DNA of 64,000 nt, taken from assembly GCA_964428335.1 (NCBI GenBank), contig CAYRXW010000001.1:124001-188000 (forward strand). Direction: 5' to 3'. This stretch comes from GW2011-AR15 sp964428335 (GTDB lineage: Archaea > Nanobdellota > Nanobdellia > Woesearchaeales > GW2011-AR15). Positions 1 through 7,843 of the stretch are shown here, in pieces. The notes under the pieces were generated by a model, which was not told where the DNA came from, did no database searches, and saw only the letters and a list, made by a program, of their open reading frames with translations. Every line of letters begins with the position of its first letter. Position 1 is the stretch's first letter. Made by a program: the position numbers and the translations under genes.

Positions 1-461
1 GCATGGTTAATCAGGCTTACGGGATTATCTTTGCTATGCTCAACATATCCAAGCTCAATTCCTGTAACAACATATTTTAGAAATTCAGATGCTACAAAGA
101 GTTTTCTTTCAAAACCATCAAACTCATATGCATTTGGAAGGATGAATTTTAAAATAGGTATACTTGAATTTTCCTTGAATAATCTGGGTATGCCTTGAAT
201 GAAATTATTTTGTTCCCCTGAAATGCTGTCCCAAAATACTCTTTTTACATAAGCGTCAAATTGGCTTATTTCATAGGTTAAATCAAATTTCTGATTAAAT
301 AATATTAAATTCATGATTCTTGTTAACATTGGATCATTATAAACTTCAAGAAACTCATTGATGCTATCTTCTAAATCACTAGTTTTTTCTTCTGGCAATG
401 GAAAAGGCATCTTGCTAGTTGAGTAATTAGTTTTCCATCCCTGAGTGATTGGAAGCGCCAT
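1..461 (-). CDS. Hypothetical protein, partial (3' end outside window)
   Basis: An open frame on the minus strand starts at ATG 461-459 and stays open for 153 codons to the window edge, so the C-terminus is missing. The protein begins MALPITQGWKTNYSTS and looks soluble, with no signal peptide or membrane segment; I recognise no family. A TATA-like CTATTTAAAT at about 483-492 lies about 27 bases upstream of the ATG, consistent with a leaderless transcript. Its promoter region is shared, divergently, with the signal-peptidase gene at 568, and the palindrome at 503-519 lies between the two promoters. Reality of the gene is supported by the uninterrupted frame and the promoter placement; function is unknown. 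Confidence 0.6.
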   Translation of the reverse strand, partial: MALPITQGWKTNYSTSKMPFPLPEEKTSDLEDSINEFLEVYNDPMLTRIMNLILFNQKFDLTYEISQFDAYVKRVFWDSISGEQNNFIQGIPRLFKENSSIPILKFILPNAYEFDGFERKLFVASEFLKYVVTGIELGYVEHSKDNPVSLINH

Positions 462-502
462 GACTTCTATACATGAATTATACTATTTAAATCTTTCTAA
501 AT

Positions 503-519
503 TTACTACTTCTTAGTAA
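503..519. promoter_or_regulatory. Candidate operator, TTACTA-N5-TAGTAA (copy 1)
   Basis: TTACTA and TAGTAA form a perfect 6-bp inverted repeat around a 5-base spacer. It lies midway between the divergent TATA boxes of the genes at 461 (minus) and 568 (plus; TTTATAAAC at 536-544). Imperfect copies of the same 6-5-6 element occur at 3541-3557, 6130-6146 and 9702-9718, each in a divergent intergenic region. Its role as a protein-binding site is inferred from symmetry and recurrence. Confidence 0.5.
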
Positions 520-567
520 CACTAAAAACGAAAGATTTATAAACTAGCACCACTATAAAGTAATAAA

Positions 568-1122
568 ATGAAGCCACAACTATATTTTGTCGTCATAGGT
601 GCATTCCTGCTAGGAATGCTTACAACCTTGGTTTTAGGTAGTGGCACCCAAAGTCCCCAAAGCACCACATCATACGTCGTGGCAAATGCTGAAAGCATTA
701 AGGAAGAGGATGATGGGAATATTGTTACAAGAGTACTAGGGATGACTAATGAGGAACAGGCGTCCCCAAATGACTGGGTAAAAGAAAACCAAATTCTTGT
801 TGAAGGAGATAAGGTTACAATAAAAATTGAAGGTGCACAGTGGTCTAAATTTACAGATACTAATAGTATGGACCCAGTAATTGATGAATATGCTAATGCA
901 ATTCAGATTATACCAAAAGATCCAAGCCAAATTCAGGTTGGGGATATTGTTTCATATAAATCTGATTATGCAGATGGAACTATCATTCATAGGGTAGTTG
1001 AAATAGGATATGATGAAAAAGGATGGTATTGTCTCATGAAAGGAGACAACAACAAATCAAATGATCCTGGGAAGATAAGGTTTTCACAGATAAAAAGGGT
1101 TACTATTGCGGTTATTTATTAA
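568..1122 (+). CDS. Signal peptidase I-like S26 family protein, membrane anchored
   Basis: A 184-residue protein with one N-terminal membrane segment (about residues 5-24) and an extracytoplasmic domain carrying the S26 signature in order: Ser100-Met101 in TNSMDPVI, GDIVSY at 125-130, His141 in IIHRVVEI and Asp160 in KGDNN. The Ser/His/Asp set is that of the archaeal/ER-type peptidase rather than the bacterial Ser/Lys type. The residues before the serine are TN instead of the usual SG, so it may be a divergent paralogue that processes a special substrate rather than the housekeeping Sec enzyme. The TATA box TTTATAAAC at 536-544 predicts a short or absent leader. The unknown gene at 1146 follows 23 bases downstream, probably in one transcript. 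Confidence 0.75.
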   Translation: MKPQLYFVVIGAFLLGMLTTLVLGSGTQSPQSTTSYVVANAESIKEEDDGNIVTRVLGMTNEEQASPNDWVKENQILVEGDKVTIKIEGAQWSKFTDTNSMDPVIDEYANAIQIIPKDPSQIQVGDIVSYKSDYADGTIIHRVVEIGYDEKGWYCLMKGDNNKSNDPGKIRFSQIKRVTIAVIY

Positions 1123-1145
1123 TGTTAAAAAAATGAGGTAATAAA

Positions 1146-1733
1146 ATGACACTTTATGATTCCATAATTGAATATGAAACAAAGCAACTTTTAATGATAT
1201 TTGAGGCAACAGCAAAAGAGAACGCTATTATAATGGAAGGTGCAAAATCTAATGGAAGGTCATTAATGCAGGCTGAAATAGAAAAAGCAAGAGTTTTGCT
1301 TGATACAGTCTATAATCTAGGTGGAAACAAAATTAATGATTCTGGTTTAAATGCAATATTGCAAGAATTTGAAAGAATTGATAGGTTGTATTCTGGCTTT
1401 GGTCCTAGCATAATTAAATTTATGCTGGGTGATCAAACTAAAGTAAAATCTGCAAAAAAAGAATTTATCAAGGAAACTATAATTTTTTATCAGCAATTAA
1501 TACAACAGGAAGACAATGTTTCGACATATGAAGATGCGGTTAGACTGCAGTTCAAAACAGAGTCTGCATATAGAACTGCTGTTCAGCCTATATATGATGC
1601 TGAAAGACAACTTATGCACGCAACGGTTTCAAGGTTTCCTTCAACTGTCATTTTTCTTGAACCAAGCATGAAAATTGCAGAAACTATAAGATATAAAATG
1701 ATACATTCTATATTTTCAGCACTAATAGATTAA
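1146..1733 (+). CDS. Hypothetical helical protein
   Basis: A 195-residue, apparently all-helical soluble protein of unknown family, without signal peptide or membrane segment. It lies 23 bases after the S26 peptidase-like gene, with GAGGTAATAAA upstream of its ATG as a probable ribosome binding site, so it is likely co-transcribed with the peptidase. No catalytic motif is visible. A structural or regulatory partner of the peptidase is possible but is only inferred from position. Confidence 0.6.
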   Translation: MTLYDSIIEYETKQLLMIFEATAKENAIIMEGAKSNGRSLMQAEIEKARVLLDTVYNLGGNKINDSGLNAILQEFERIDRLYSGFGPSIIKFMLGDQTKVKSAKKEFIKETIIFYQQLIQQEDNVSTYEDAVRLQFKTESAYRTAVQPIYDAERQLMHATVSRFPSTVIFLEPSMKIAETIRYKMIHSIFSALID

Positions 1734-1785
1734 TTTTTTTTAAACTATTTTATGAAACTCTCAAGCTTTAAGAACTAACTGATAA

Positions 1786-1870
1786 AAATAAAGCGGAGGC
1801 ACGCAAAAAGATTGGTTTTGAAAAAATCAATAATGATTTTATAGCATCCACTGCACTAAATTTGCTACTA
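1786..1870 (-). pseudogene. Relic copy of the SRP RNA 3' end plus the DUF212 gene tail
   Basis: Bases 1790-1812 repeat the SRP RNA 3' end found at 6807-6829 (core GCGGAGGCACGCAAAAAGAT, identical). Bases 1840-1870 match the end of the DUF212 gene at 7159-7189 with 3 substitutions in 31 bases and on the minus strand would read VANLVQWML-stop, against VAHLVQWML-stop in the intact gene. Order and orientation equal the intact locus, but about 280 bases of SRP RNA between the two tails are missing. The stretch therefore looks like a decayed duplicate of the SRP RNA/DUF212 junction. The rest of the gap to 1961 has a plus-strand open frame without a start codon (from about 1861, YYESKKNYVEKLIRII), possibly another gene fragment. 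Confidence 0.75.
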
Positions 1871-1961
1871 TGAATCAAAGAAGAATTATGTCGAGAAATT
1901 GATAAGAATAATAAAAACTGATAATGCCAGAAAGATGGTTGAGGCATTTAAAAAAATTGAA

Positions 1962-2543
1962 TCATGGAGTAATAATTACTGGATCTGTTGGTTTTTCAAT
2001 CCTGACATAACAGAACTCAATTTTGTTTCCGATAGTTATATTATAAATTGGTTCATTTAATTCATACTTAAAATTTTGTGTAATTGTTATGCCATTTACT
2101 CTGACAGGCAGGTCTTGATAGATTTCATTAATTAGTACAGGTTTTTTGTTTTCATCATAAGCAAAGACAACAGTTCTATATGACCCAAGTTCATCGAGAC
2201 GTTTCACATCTTTTTTAACTTGCTCGAATTCTTCATCTCCTAATCTTTCCTCTAATCTGGCCAGGTTTGGTGTTATGATATCAGGAGTTTTTCGCAAATC
2301 TCCAAGACCGATCCTAAAGCCACCTTCTCCTTTAAAAGAAGCATTAGCAGGAACATATGTTACCTTCATTTTAGCTTCATCCAGATGATAAATTGGCTCA
2401 TTTCCGCTGCCATCTGGAAAAATCAGATATTGGCCAGGTGGAAGATTTGCAGGGATACTATTAAAACTCGGATTAGTCTGCCTCATTAAATTATTTTGAT
2501 TTGCTAAATCTTCTAAAGGGTGATACGGTGTTATTTTTGTCAT
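1962..2543 (-). CDS. Hypothetical protein, related in part to its upstream neighbour
   Basis: A 193-residue soluble protein of unknown family. The ATG at 2543 is preceded by GAGGTG with a good spacing, and the gene begins 11 bases after the stop of the gene at 2555-3523, so the two form an operon. Residues 25-70 (PSFN ... VTYVPANASFKG) resemble residues 62-99 of the neighbour (PSFN ... VEYVTEPANASLIG), which suggests a shared module. The C-terminal part is rich in beta-type sequence. No function can be named. Confidence 0.65.
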   Translation of the reverse strand: MTKITPYHPLEDLANQNNLMRQTNPSFNSIPANLPPGQYLIFPDGSGNEPIYHLDEAKMKVTYVPANASFKGEGGFRIGLGDLRKTPDIITPNLARLEERLGDEEFEQVKKDVKRLDELGSYRTVVFAYDENKKPVLINEIYQDLPVRVNGITITQNFKYELNEPIYNITIGNKIEFCYVRIEKPTDPVIITP

Positions 2544-2554
2544 TGTTCAACACC

Positions 2555-3523
2555 TCAAGGAAAATATGGTTTAATTTCTTCAAGAATAGTCTTTGCTCTT
2601 TCTGCTTCTTTTAGCGACATAACACTATGTGTCAAATGGATTCCGACCTTGCTACCATCAGATGTATCTATGCACCAAGCAAGTGTTTCTAATTCATTAT
2701 TTGCCATATCATATGATATGCATTCATACTCTGATTCTGCTTGAGGAAATCTGTAACCTTGGATGAATCTTGCCTGTGCTTTTTCAAGTTCAAATGTACA
2801 GCCAAAAGCTGTCTTAAAATCAGTCACTGTCAATTTGCTCATATCAACAACAGATGAAATCTCAACAGGCCCGTTTCCGTATCTTGGTTCTATTATTTCA
2901 GTATAAGAATTCAAGCCTATTTCATCCATATTGGATTTCCTGGCTTCTTTCTTTGTCCTAAATCCTACAACTTGCCAATCTTCCTTAACAGTTATACCTT
3001 TTTCAGCTGAATAATCAATCATTCCTGCCTGGTATAATCTAACTAGGCTTTCTGTCAAAGTATTCTCAAAATTCCAGACTATCCTATTATGATCACTGGC
3101 ATATGTATGACATGAGACCATTGATTCATAATCAACCTTCGTATCACGTTCAGTCATATAGCTTATTATCTGGAGTGCATTCATATCAACCATTGAGATA
3201 GCTTTTCTGCCGTTGATTCTTCCAATCAGTGAAGCATTTGCAGGTTCCGTAACATATTCGACCTGTTCTGAAATTGCCTGTAAAGATAATCTCTCTTCGT
3301 TAGGGAAATTCGGATAAAAATCCAATATATTGAAACTAGGCATTGTAGGATATTCATGTTCCCTAATTTTCCAAGCTATTGGGCTTCTATAATTACCATC
3401 GTCTCTAATCATCTGATCATTTTCTTGTATCAGGAAACTATTAAGGTCCTGTCTTTCAACTTTATATTCAACATCCGGAGCTTTTCCAGTTATTCTTAAT
3501 ATCTTTTCTAGCATCTGTATCAT
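2555..3523 (-). CDS. Hypothetical protein, first gene of a two-gene operon
   Basis: About 322 residues, soluble, family not recognised. I place the start at ATG 3523 because AAAAAAGGTGA lies just upstream; the in-frame GTG at 3532 is part of that ribosome binding sequence. The central region contains the PSFN ... VEYVTEPANAS stretch shared with the downstream gene, and the C-terminal part (WCIDTSDGSKVGIHLTHSVM) could form a small beta domain. The candidate operator at 3541-3557 covers the expected transcription start, a position typical of repression. The AbrB-PhoU regulator at 3660 is divergently transcribed. Confidence 0.65.
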   Translation of the reverse strand: MIQMLEKILRITGKAPDVEYKVERQDLNSFLIQENDQMIRDDGNYRSPIAWKIREHEYPTMPSFNILDFYPNFPNEERLSLQAISEQVEYVTEPANASLIGRINGRKAISMVDMNALQIISYMTERDTKVDYESMVSCHTYASDHNRIVWNFENTLTESLVRLYQAGMIDYSAEKGITVKEDWQVVGFRTKKEARKSNMDEIGLNSYTEIIEPRYGNGPVEISSVVDMSKLTVTDFKTAFGCTFELEKAQARFIQGYRFPQAESEYECISYDMANNELETLAWCIDTSDGSKVGIHLTHSVMSLKEAERAKTILEEIKPYFP

Positions 3524-3540
3524 TCGAATCACCTTTTTTG

Positions 3541-3557
3541 TAACTACTATTTAGTCG
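3541..3557. promoter_or_regulatory. Candidate operator, diverged TTACTA-N5-TAGTAA (copy 2)
   Basis: The inner ACTA-N5-TAGT is a perfect inverted repeat with the same 5-base spacer as the other copies; the outer bases are not conserved. It sits between a TATA-like AT-rich stretch (3566-3578, minus strand) and the start of the gene at 3523. The remaining 3566-3659 is very AT-rich and contains TTTTATATATCAC at about 3626-3638, the likely TATA box for a leaderless transcript starting at ATG 3660. Confidence 0.4.
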
Positions 3558-3659
3558 TAATGTTTAGAATATATATTTTTTGTATATAATATATATATTG
3601 ATATAATAATATAAATTTTAGATAATTTTATATATCACTTTCTTCATATCTAATATATC

Positions 3660-4565
3660 ATGCAAAGAAAACTTATCCAGCTAGGTCAGAAGACGCTTCT
3701 TGTTTCTATCCCGAACCAAATAATTGAAAAATATGGGTTAAAAAAAGGTGAAGATATAAATATAGCTGAAGTTGATGGCAGTTTAGTAATCCCTCTAAAA
3801 TCTACACATGAGCCAAAAAAAATAAGGATTGAATTGACAGGAAAAGAACATGCTGTAGAAAAAATAATTTGTGCATATTATAAGTCTGGCTATGATGAGA
3901 TTGAAGCCATTTATGAAACCCAAGGTGAACTTGAGAATATTTACAGAACGATAAGTAGCGGCTGCATTGGTTTTGAAATAGTTGAGGAGTCAAATACTAA
4001 GATAAAAATCAAAAAAATATCTTCTATTGAGCAAGAAGAATTTGATAATATCTTAAGGCGACTTTATTTGATTTTGCTTTCCTTTTCTGAAGATGTTTTG
4101 ATAGCGCTAAATAATAATAAAAAAGAGGTATTTGAAAAACTTGTTTTGAGAGATGCAAATATCAATAAGCTCTCAGATTTCTGTAGGAGAGTTCTAAATA
4201 TCCAAGATATAAAAAAATACAGAAAAACAGGAATATACCATATTGTTGAAGAGCTGGAAAAAATTGGAGATATATACAAAGATATTTGCAATTATAGATT
4301 AAAAACAGAAGTCATCATTTCTAAGACAACGTTAGACTGCATGAAGCTTACAAATGAGTATTTGAGATTTTTTTATGAAAGCTTTTACAATTTTGACCAG
4401 GATAAAATTCTTAAGATGATAGATTACAAAATTAAGCATGAGAAAATTTTCGAAAAAAACTTTCTTTTGATAACTAAAGAAGAATATAGACTTATGTATT
4501 TCATTGAATTAATATTTCAGAATATATATGAACTAAATGGCTCACTAATGGTTACTTATTTCTAG
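3660..4565 (+). CDS. AbrB-PhoU-type regulator
   Basis: A 301-residue protein. Residues 1-48 form a SpoVT/AbrB DNA-binding swapped-hairpin domain (MQRKLIQLGQKTLLVSIP, then KKGEDINI), and the remainder is a PhoU-like helical region. This architecture is common in archaea and is usually annotated as a phosphate-uptake regulator; its ligand here is unknown. A paralogue with the same architecture lies at 48353-49315. The 3' end overlaps the convergent gene at 4562 by four bases. In both paralogue loci a large unknown protein is convergent and a small multi-pass membrane protein stands beyond it. Confidence 0.8.
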   Translation: MQRKLIQLGQKTLLVSIPNQIIEKYGLKKGEDINIAEVDGSLVIPLKSTHEPKKIRIELTGKEHAVEKIICAYYKSGYDEIEAIYETQGELENIYRTISSGCIGFEIVEESNTKIKIKKISSIEQEEFDNILRRLYLILLSFSEDVLIALNNNKKEVFEKLVLRDANINKLSDFCRRVLNIQDIKKYRKTGIYHIVEELEKIGDIYKDICNYRLKTEVIISKTTLDCMKLTNEYLRFFYESFYNFDQDKILKMIDYKIKHEKIFEKNFLLITKEEYRLMYFIELIFQNIYELNGSLMVTYF

Positions 4566-6079
4566 TTGCCATGAATTTTTTTAAGATAGATATCAGGATT
4601 CAAATTTGACCTGATTAAATCTATTGCTCTTAATTCTACATATGAAGGTTTTGCAGAAGCCAATGAAGATATATCAAAACCTAATGACATTGCTTGATGG
4701 AGCGCTCTATAAATTGGTTCAGTTTCATCAACAGCATCTATGAATTCATTCTGAATAATCATAGCTCTTGTTTGAATTCCATAATTATGCCCAAAAGAAG
4801 CCTTCGCAATCCCTAAATGATGAAGCATAAACGCATAATGTGTATTGAATGAATCAATGATTGCTGCTTTTCTTTGCTCGTTATTGCCATTTTCCAGTTC
4901 ATATGCAAGATTATTCAGGTCTGTTTTCATACTGCCTTTATTCATATCTTCAATATGCAACCAAGCCTGGCTTATGTTCCAATATCCCCTAACTATATCA
5001 AAATAAGCCCAAAAATTGCCTGCTTGTTCTTGAGATAGACCAATTTTAGTATATTCATCAGTAATTGATTTGCCTAGTCTTAATAGAGTATCATCGTTGT
5101 ATCCAGCACTTGGGGTTTTATCGATTGCTAAAATAAGGTCTTCACATCCGAGCACTAATTGGTTTGCTCTAGACGCATAATCCAAGCTAATAACATTTTC
5201 TGAAACGTAAAGTGCCAGCTTATCAATCTCATATCGTGAATTAGATATCAACTGAATCAATGATTGCTTCAGAGAATCTTTTTCAAAATTTGCATTTATT
5301 CTTGTTCTGGTAATCTTATTGCTTGGCAAATCTTTGATAAGACTATCAAAATCAATCATATGATTAGATAGGCACATATCTCTAAATGGAACAGATGCTG
5401 CCTGCATCAAAAAATATCCATCTATTTTCCTTTTTTCATTTGCATTTTGATAAGTTTCTGATTCGGATTTAATTCTAAAATAATTTAAAACATCTAATAG
5501 TCTTTCAGTTTTTTTATCATAAGGATATGGAGAACAGCTGATTCCTTTTTCTTCAAATGCTGTTTTTGTGACTTTTGTTAAAAACGAAATTTCATGAGAG
5601 ATAATCTCTAATAATAGTGGATATCTTGAATAGGATAATAGATTTGCTGCACTTTGTCTCAATTCAGGATCCAATAGTTCGTCATTTATTATATCACCTA
5701 GGGTGGTGAAGTATTCCTGAACTGTTATTCCATTTACAAAGACAGTATCATCTACAATAAACTTAGGATTTTCTTGAAGTAAACCATATATTGTGCTTTG
5801 GAGTAGGGTTCTAGGTGAAGGTGAAATATCATAATGCGCGGTTCTTATTACAAATGGCCCAATATCAACATTTTGACGGATACCTTTAATAGTTCTATGA
5901 GGTTTAGAGAAATCATAACCTGTTCCTAATGCAACAAAAATTGGCAAACTTGTTACATGAGGAGTGTATCTTGTCCTAATACCCTCTGGAACACCTAATG
6001 ATTCAAGTTGCTGAATACTTAATCCTCCAGCTGTTAGCCTTAATTCTTGTTCAAGATCCGTAGCCTGTGTTTGTACCAT
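4562..6079 (-). CDS. Large hypothetical protein
   Basis: A 505-residue, predominantly helical soluble protein; I recognise no family. The ATG at 6079 lies 30-40 bases downstream of a minus-strand TATA-like AAATATTTATTAACC (about 6108-6122). It overlaps the convergent AbrB-PhoU gene by four bases and is divergent from the membrane protein at 6195, with the operator copy at 6130-6146 between them. The position mirrors that of the 569-residue protein at 46638, but I see no convincing sequence similarity between the two by eye. Confidence 0.6.
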   Translation of the reverse strand: MVQTQATDLEQELRLTAGGLSIQQLESLGVPEGIRTRYTPHVTSLPIFVALGTGYDFSKPHRTIKGIRQNVDIGPFVIRTAHYDISPSPRTLLQSTIYGLLQENPKFIVDDTVFVNGITVQEYFTTLGDIINDELLDPELRQSAANLLSYSRYPLLLEIISHEISFLTKVTKTAFEEKGISCSPYPYDKKTERLLDVLNYFRIKSESETYQNANEKRKIDGYFLMQAASVPFRDMCLSNHMIDFDSLIKDLPSNKITRTRINANFEKDSLKQSLIQLISNSRYEIDKLALYVSENVISLDYASRANQLVLGCEDLILAIDKTPSAGYNDDTLLRLGKSITDEYTKIGLSQEQAGNFWAYFDIVRGYWNISQAWLHIEDMNKGSMKTDLNNLAYELENGNNEQRKAAIIDSFNTHYAFMLHHLGIAKASFGHNYGIQTRAMIIQNEFIDAVDETEPIYRALHQAMSLGFDISSLASAKPSYVELRAIDLIRSNLNPDIYLKKIHGN

Positions 6080-6129
6080 AGTAATTAAATATCAAGAGTA
6101 ATAGAATTGGTTAATAAATATTTCTATTT

Positions 6130-6146
6130 TTACTACTTAAAAGTAA
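6130..6146. promoter_or_regulatory. Candidate operator, TTACTA-N5-AAGTAA (copy 3)
   Basis: The repeat arms differ from a perfect palindrome at one base. It lies 12 bases upstream of the plus-strand TATA box (TATATTTAAATA, about 6159-6170) and about 10 bases upstream of the minus-strand TATA, between two divergent genes, as copy 1 does. That placement fits an activator or a site affecting both promoters. Confidence 0.45.
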
Positions 6147-6194
6147 CGATTAAATCGATATATTTAAATACTTGTGCTCCTTTTAAGAGATAAA

Positions 6195-6752
6195 ATGCTT
6201 GATGCTGACATATATTTGACAAACTACCTAAACCTATTAAAGGATAAACTAGACTTCAGAAAGATTTTAGCCATATGCTTATTGTGCTATTGTTTTTTAT
6301 CGTTTAAAGCAGTTTTTTTTGCATCATTGTTTGTATTGGCAGATATATTTACCACTTATGTGAACTTAAAGTATAAAATTGACTTGATTTTTGATTTTCT
6401 TTTGATCGGAATTATTTTTGTCAGTTACTATTTCAGTTTAAAAATTGGATTAATCATGTGTGCATTTATCATCTTGACCAGACTTATGTATGGTGAATTA
6501 AATAGAAGGCATTTCGTTAAACTACCAATAATGGTATTGCTAGCAGTATTATCAAATCTGTTCAATCAATCAAATTTTTTAGTCATAGGTTTTTTTTTAG
6601 TAGGATTAAGATATATTATGGAATATTTAATTGATTGGCATTTGACTGGTCAAATAGGAAATCTGGATAGAATTCATCGAAGAGTAATACATATATTCGG
6701 TGCATATTTGTTTTTTAGCTATTTTTGCCCGATATTAGTCATGTTTGTTTAA
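6195..6752 (+). CDS. Multi-pass membrane protein
   Basis: About 185 residues with five or six hydrophobic helices and a conserved-looking RRHF loop in the middle. I choose ATG 6195 because the TATA box at about 6159-6170 predicts initiation at 6190-6195; an in-frame GTG at 6174 would lie upstream of the transcription start. The segment IDLIFDFLLIGIIFVSYYFS onward aligns in register with the membrane protein at 45860-46444, so the two are probably paralogues. A transporter or substrate-binding membrane component is possible; function unknown. Confidence 0.6.
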   Translation: MLDADIYLTNYLNLLKDKLDFRKILAICLLCYCFLSFKAVFFASLFVLADIFTTYVNLKYKIDLIFDFLLIGIIFVSYYFSLKIGLIMCAFIILTRLMYGELNRRHFVKLPIMVLLAVLSNLFNQSNFLVIGFFLVGLRYIMEYLIDWHLTGQIGNLDRIHRRVIHIFGAYLFFSYFCPILVMFV

Positions 6753-6805
6753 ACTCTTAGACAAATCATCATGATTTGATGCAACTACAAGAATAATTTT
6801 TCAAT

Positions 6806-7082
6806 AAAAGCGGAGGCACGCAAAAAGATGGACATTACGCTAAGGAACAGCTACCCTGACCTTATCTCCATCCCGTTACCCTGAAAGCGCCAGCCATAAA
6901 GATTATTGCTGCTCGATTCCTCGCCTGACAAGGTTCTCAAAACAGCCAGCCAAGCAGGACAGGAGTTCATTGTTCATGCCAAGACTATTCATTAACAATA
7001 ATGCCTCTCTTCAAGCTTCGACCCCTTCATACATCCGTTTAAGGTTACAGGGTAGGGCGAACACCCCGGTCTAGCCTCCAAT
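6806..7082 (-). ncRNA. Archaeal signal recognition particle RNA (7S)
   Basis: Read on the minus strand, the 5' end GGAGGCTAGACCGGGG pairs with GCCTCC near the 3' end (helix 1). The 5' domain has the archaeal CCCTGTAACC ... AAGGGGTCGAAGC pattern. The S domain contains TTGTCAGGCGAGGAATCGAG followed by CAGCAA (6906-6931), which is helix 8 with its GTCAGG/GAGCAGC asymmetric loop and a GGAA tetraloop, the SRP54 binding site. A TATA-like TTTAAAAA at about 7102-7111 is 25 bases upstream, and a T-rich stretch follows the 3' end. The length, about 277 bases, is slightly short for archaea. Together with SRP54 it targets membrane and secreted proteins. A relic of its 3' end is at 1790-1812. Confidence 0.92.
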
Positions 7083-7101
7083 AGCAAGAAAACATAAGAT
7101 T

Positions 7102-7111
7102 ATTTTTAAAT
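7102..7111 (-). promoter_or_regulatory. TATA box of the SRP RNA gene
   Basis: TTTAAAAA on the minus strand is centred about 25 bases before the first base of the SRP RNA helix 1. Spacing and sequence fit the archaeal TBP site for a stable RNA gene. Confidence 0.6.
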
Positions 7112-7159
7112 GTTGCCTAGTTTGACTAATTTGCATGGCTTAAGAAAATTAACAATAGT

Positions 7160-7612
7160 TTATAGCATCCACTGCACCAAATGCGCTACAAATACACCAA
7201 GGACAAAACCACCGATTGCCTGCCTTGGGGTATGACCTAAAAGCTCCTGCAATTTTCTTGTCCTTATCTTTCCAAAATACTTGACCTCGTCAGCCATCTG
7301 GTTTAATGTCTGCGCCTGCTTTCCGACAGCCCTTCTTAGGCCTATAGCATCTGAAATGACTATGGCGCTTACAATTATGCACACCATAAAAAGGCTGGTT
7401 CCTCCTTCCTGTAGGTAGACTGAAGTGGTCATAGCTATTATGCTTGCAGTATGGGACGAAGGCATTCCTCCAGTCCTGAAAAAAATCATCCAGTCCCATT
7501 TATCTGTCCCAAGGTAATGGAAAACCATCTTAATTAAGCTGGCAAAAACATATGCCCAGATAACAGAGAGAATAATCTTACTTGAGAAAACTGCTGCAAA
7601 TACCCCCACCAT
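7160..7612 (-). CDS. Divergent PAP2 (DUF212/YuiD) family membrane protein
   Basis: A 150-residue membrane protein with the family signatures TGGMPSSHTA (about 47-56), DAIGLRRAVGKQAQTLN (about 88-104) and LGHTPRQAIGGFVLG (about 125-139). The SSH and H-x-P-R-Q elements correspond to acid-phosphatase/haloperoxidase active-site motifs, so a lipid-phosphate phosphatase role is plausible but not established for this family. The ATG at 7612 is about 27 bases after TTTTTATACC. The SRP RNA gene follows on the same strand. A diverged copy of its last ten codons survives at 1840-1870. Confidence 0.85.
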   Translation of the reverse strand: MVGVFAAVFSSKIILSVIWAYVFASLIKMVFHYLGTDKWDWMIFFRTGGMPSSHTASIIAMTTSVYLQEGGTSLFMVCIIVSAIVISDAIGLRRAVGKQAQTLNQMADEVKYFGKIRTRKLQELLGHTPRQAIGGFVLGVFVAHLVQWML

Positions 7613-7684
7613 TAATTAGGAATATATCTAGGGAGGTATAAAAATGTTTCTTTGAATAAGGATAGAATACTTAATAATATCTTT

Positions 7685-7843
7685 TTAGACAAAAGGCTCG
7701 TTGATGCTTCTATGTATCTTATACTGCTTCTTAAGCAAGTTTTCGAATGTCGCATCAGCTAAGATATCCAATGTATTGATGAGCTTGACTGATGTAACTG
7801 ATTTATCATAAATGCTTGCGCTGAATCTGTCATTTTTAATCAC
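7685..7843 (-). CDS. Small hypothetical protein, last gene of a five-gene operon
   Basis: A 52-residue frame starting at GTG 7843-7841, which overlaps the stop codon of the preceding gene (GTGA), a typical translational coupling. The protein is charged and helical (KLINTLDILADATFENLLKK) and ends RSINEPFV. No family recognised. The coupling and protein-like composition support it; the short length is the main doubt. Bases 7621-7684 downstream hold nothing recognisable apart from the DUF212 promoter. Confidence 0.5.
   Translation of the reverse strand: MIKNDRFSASIYDKSVTSVKLINTLDILADATFENLLKKQYKIHRSINEPFV

Noticed and set aside
1861..2060. Plus-strand open frame beginning YYESKKNYVEKLIRII
   Set aside because: It has no start codon and overlaps the minus-strand gene at 1962; possibly a fragment of a lost gene, too weak to annotate as a gene.
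3518..3534. TTCGAATCACC resembling a tRNA T-arm end
   Set aside because: No acceptor, D or anticodon arm can be formed around it; it is the start region of a gene. I see no tRNA or rRNA in the window.
3566..3659. AT-rich stretch as replication origin
   Set aside because: No ORB-like repeats and no cdc6/orc gene near; it is explained by two divergent promoters. The same holds for 49349-49420.
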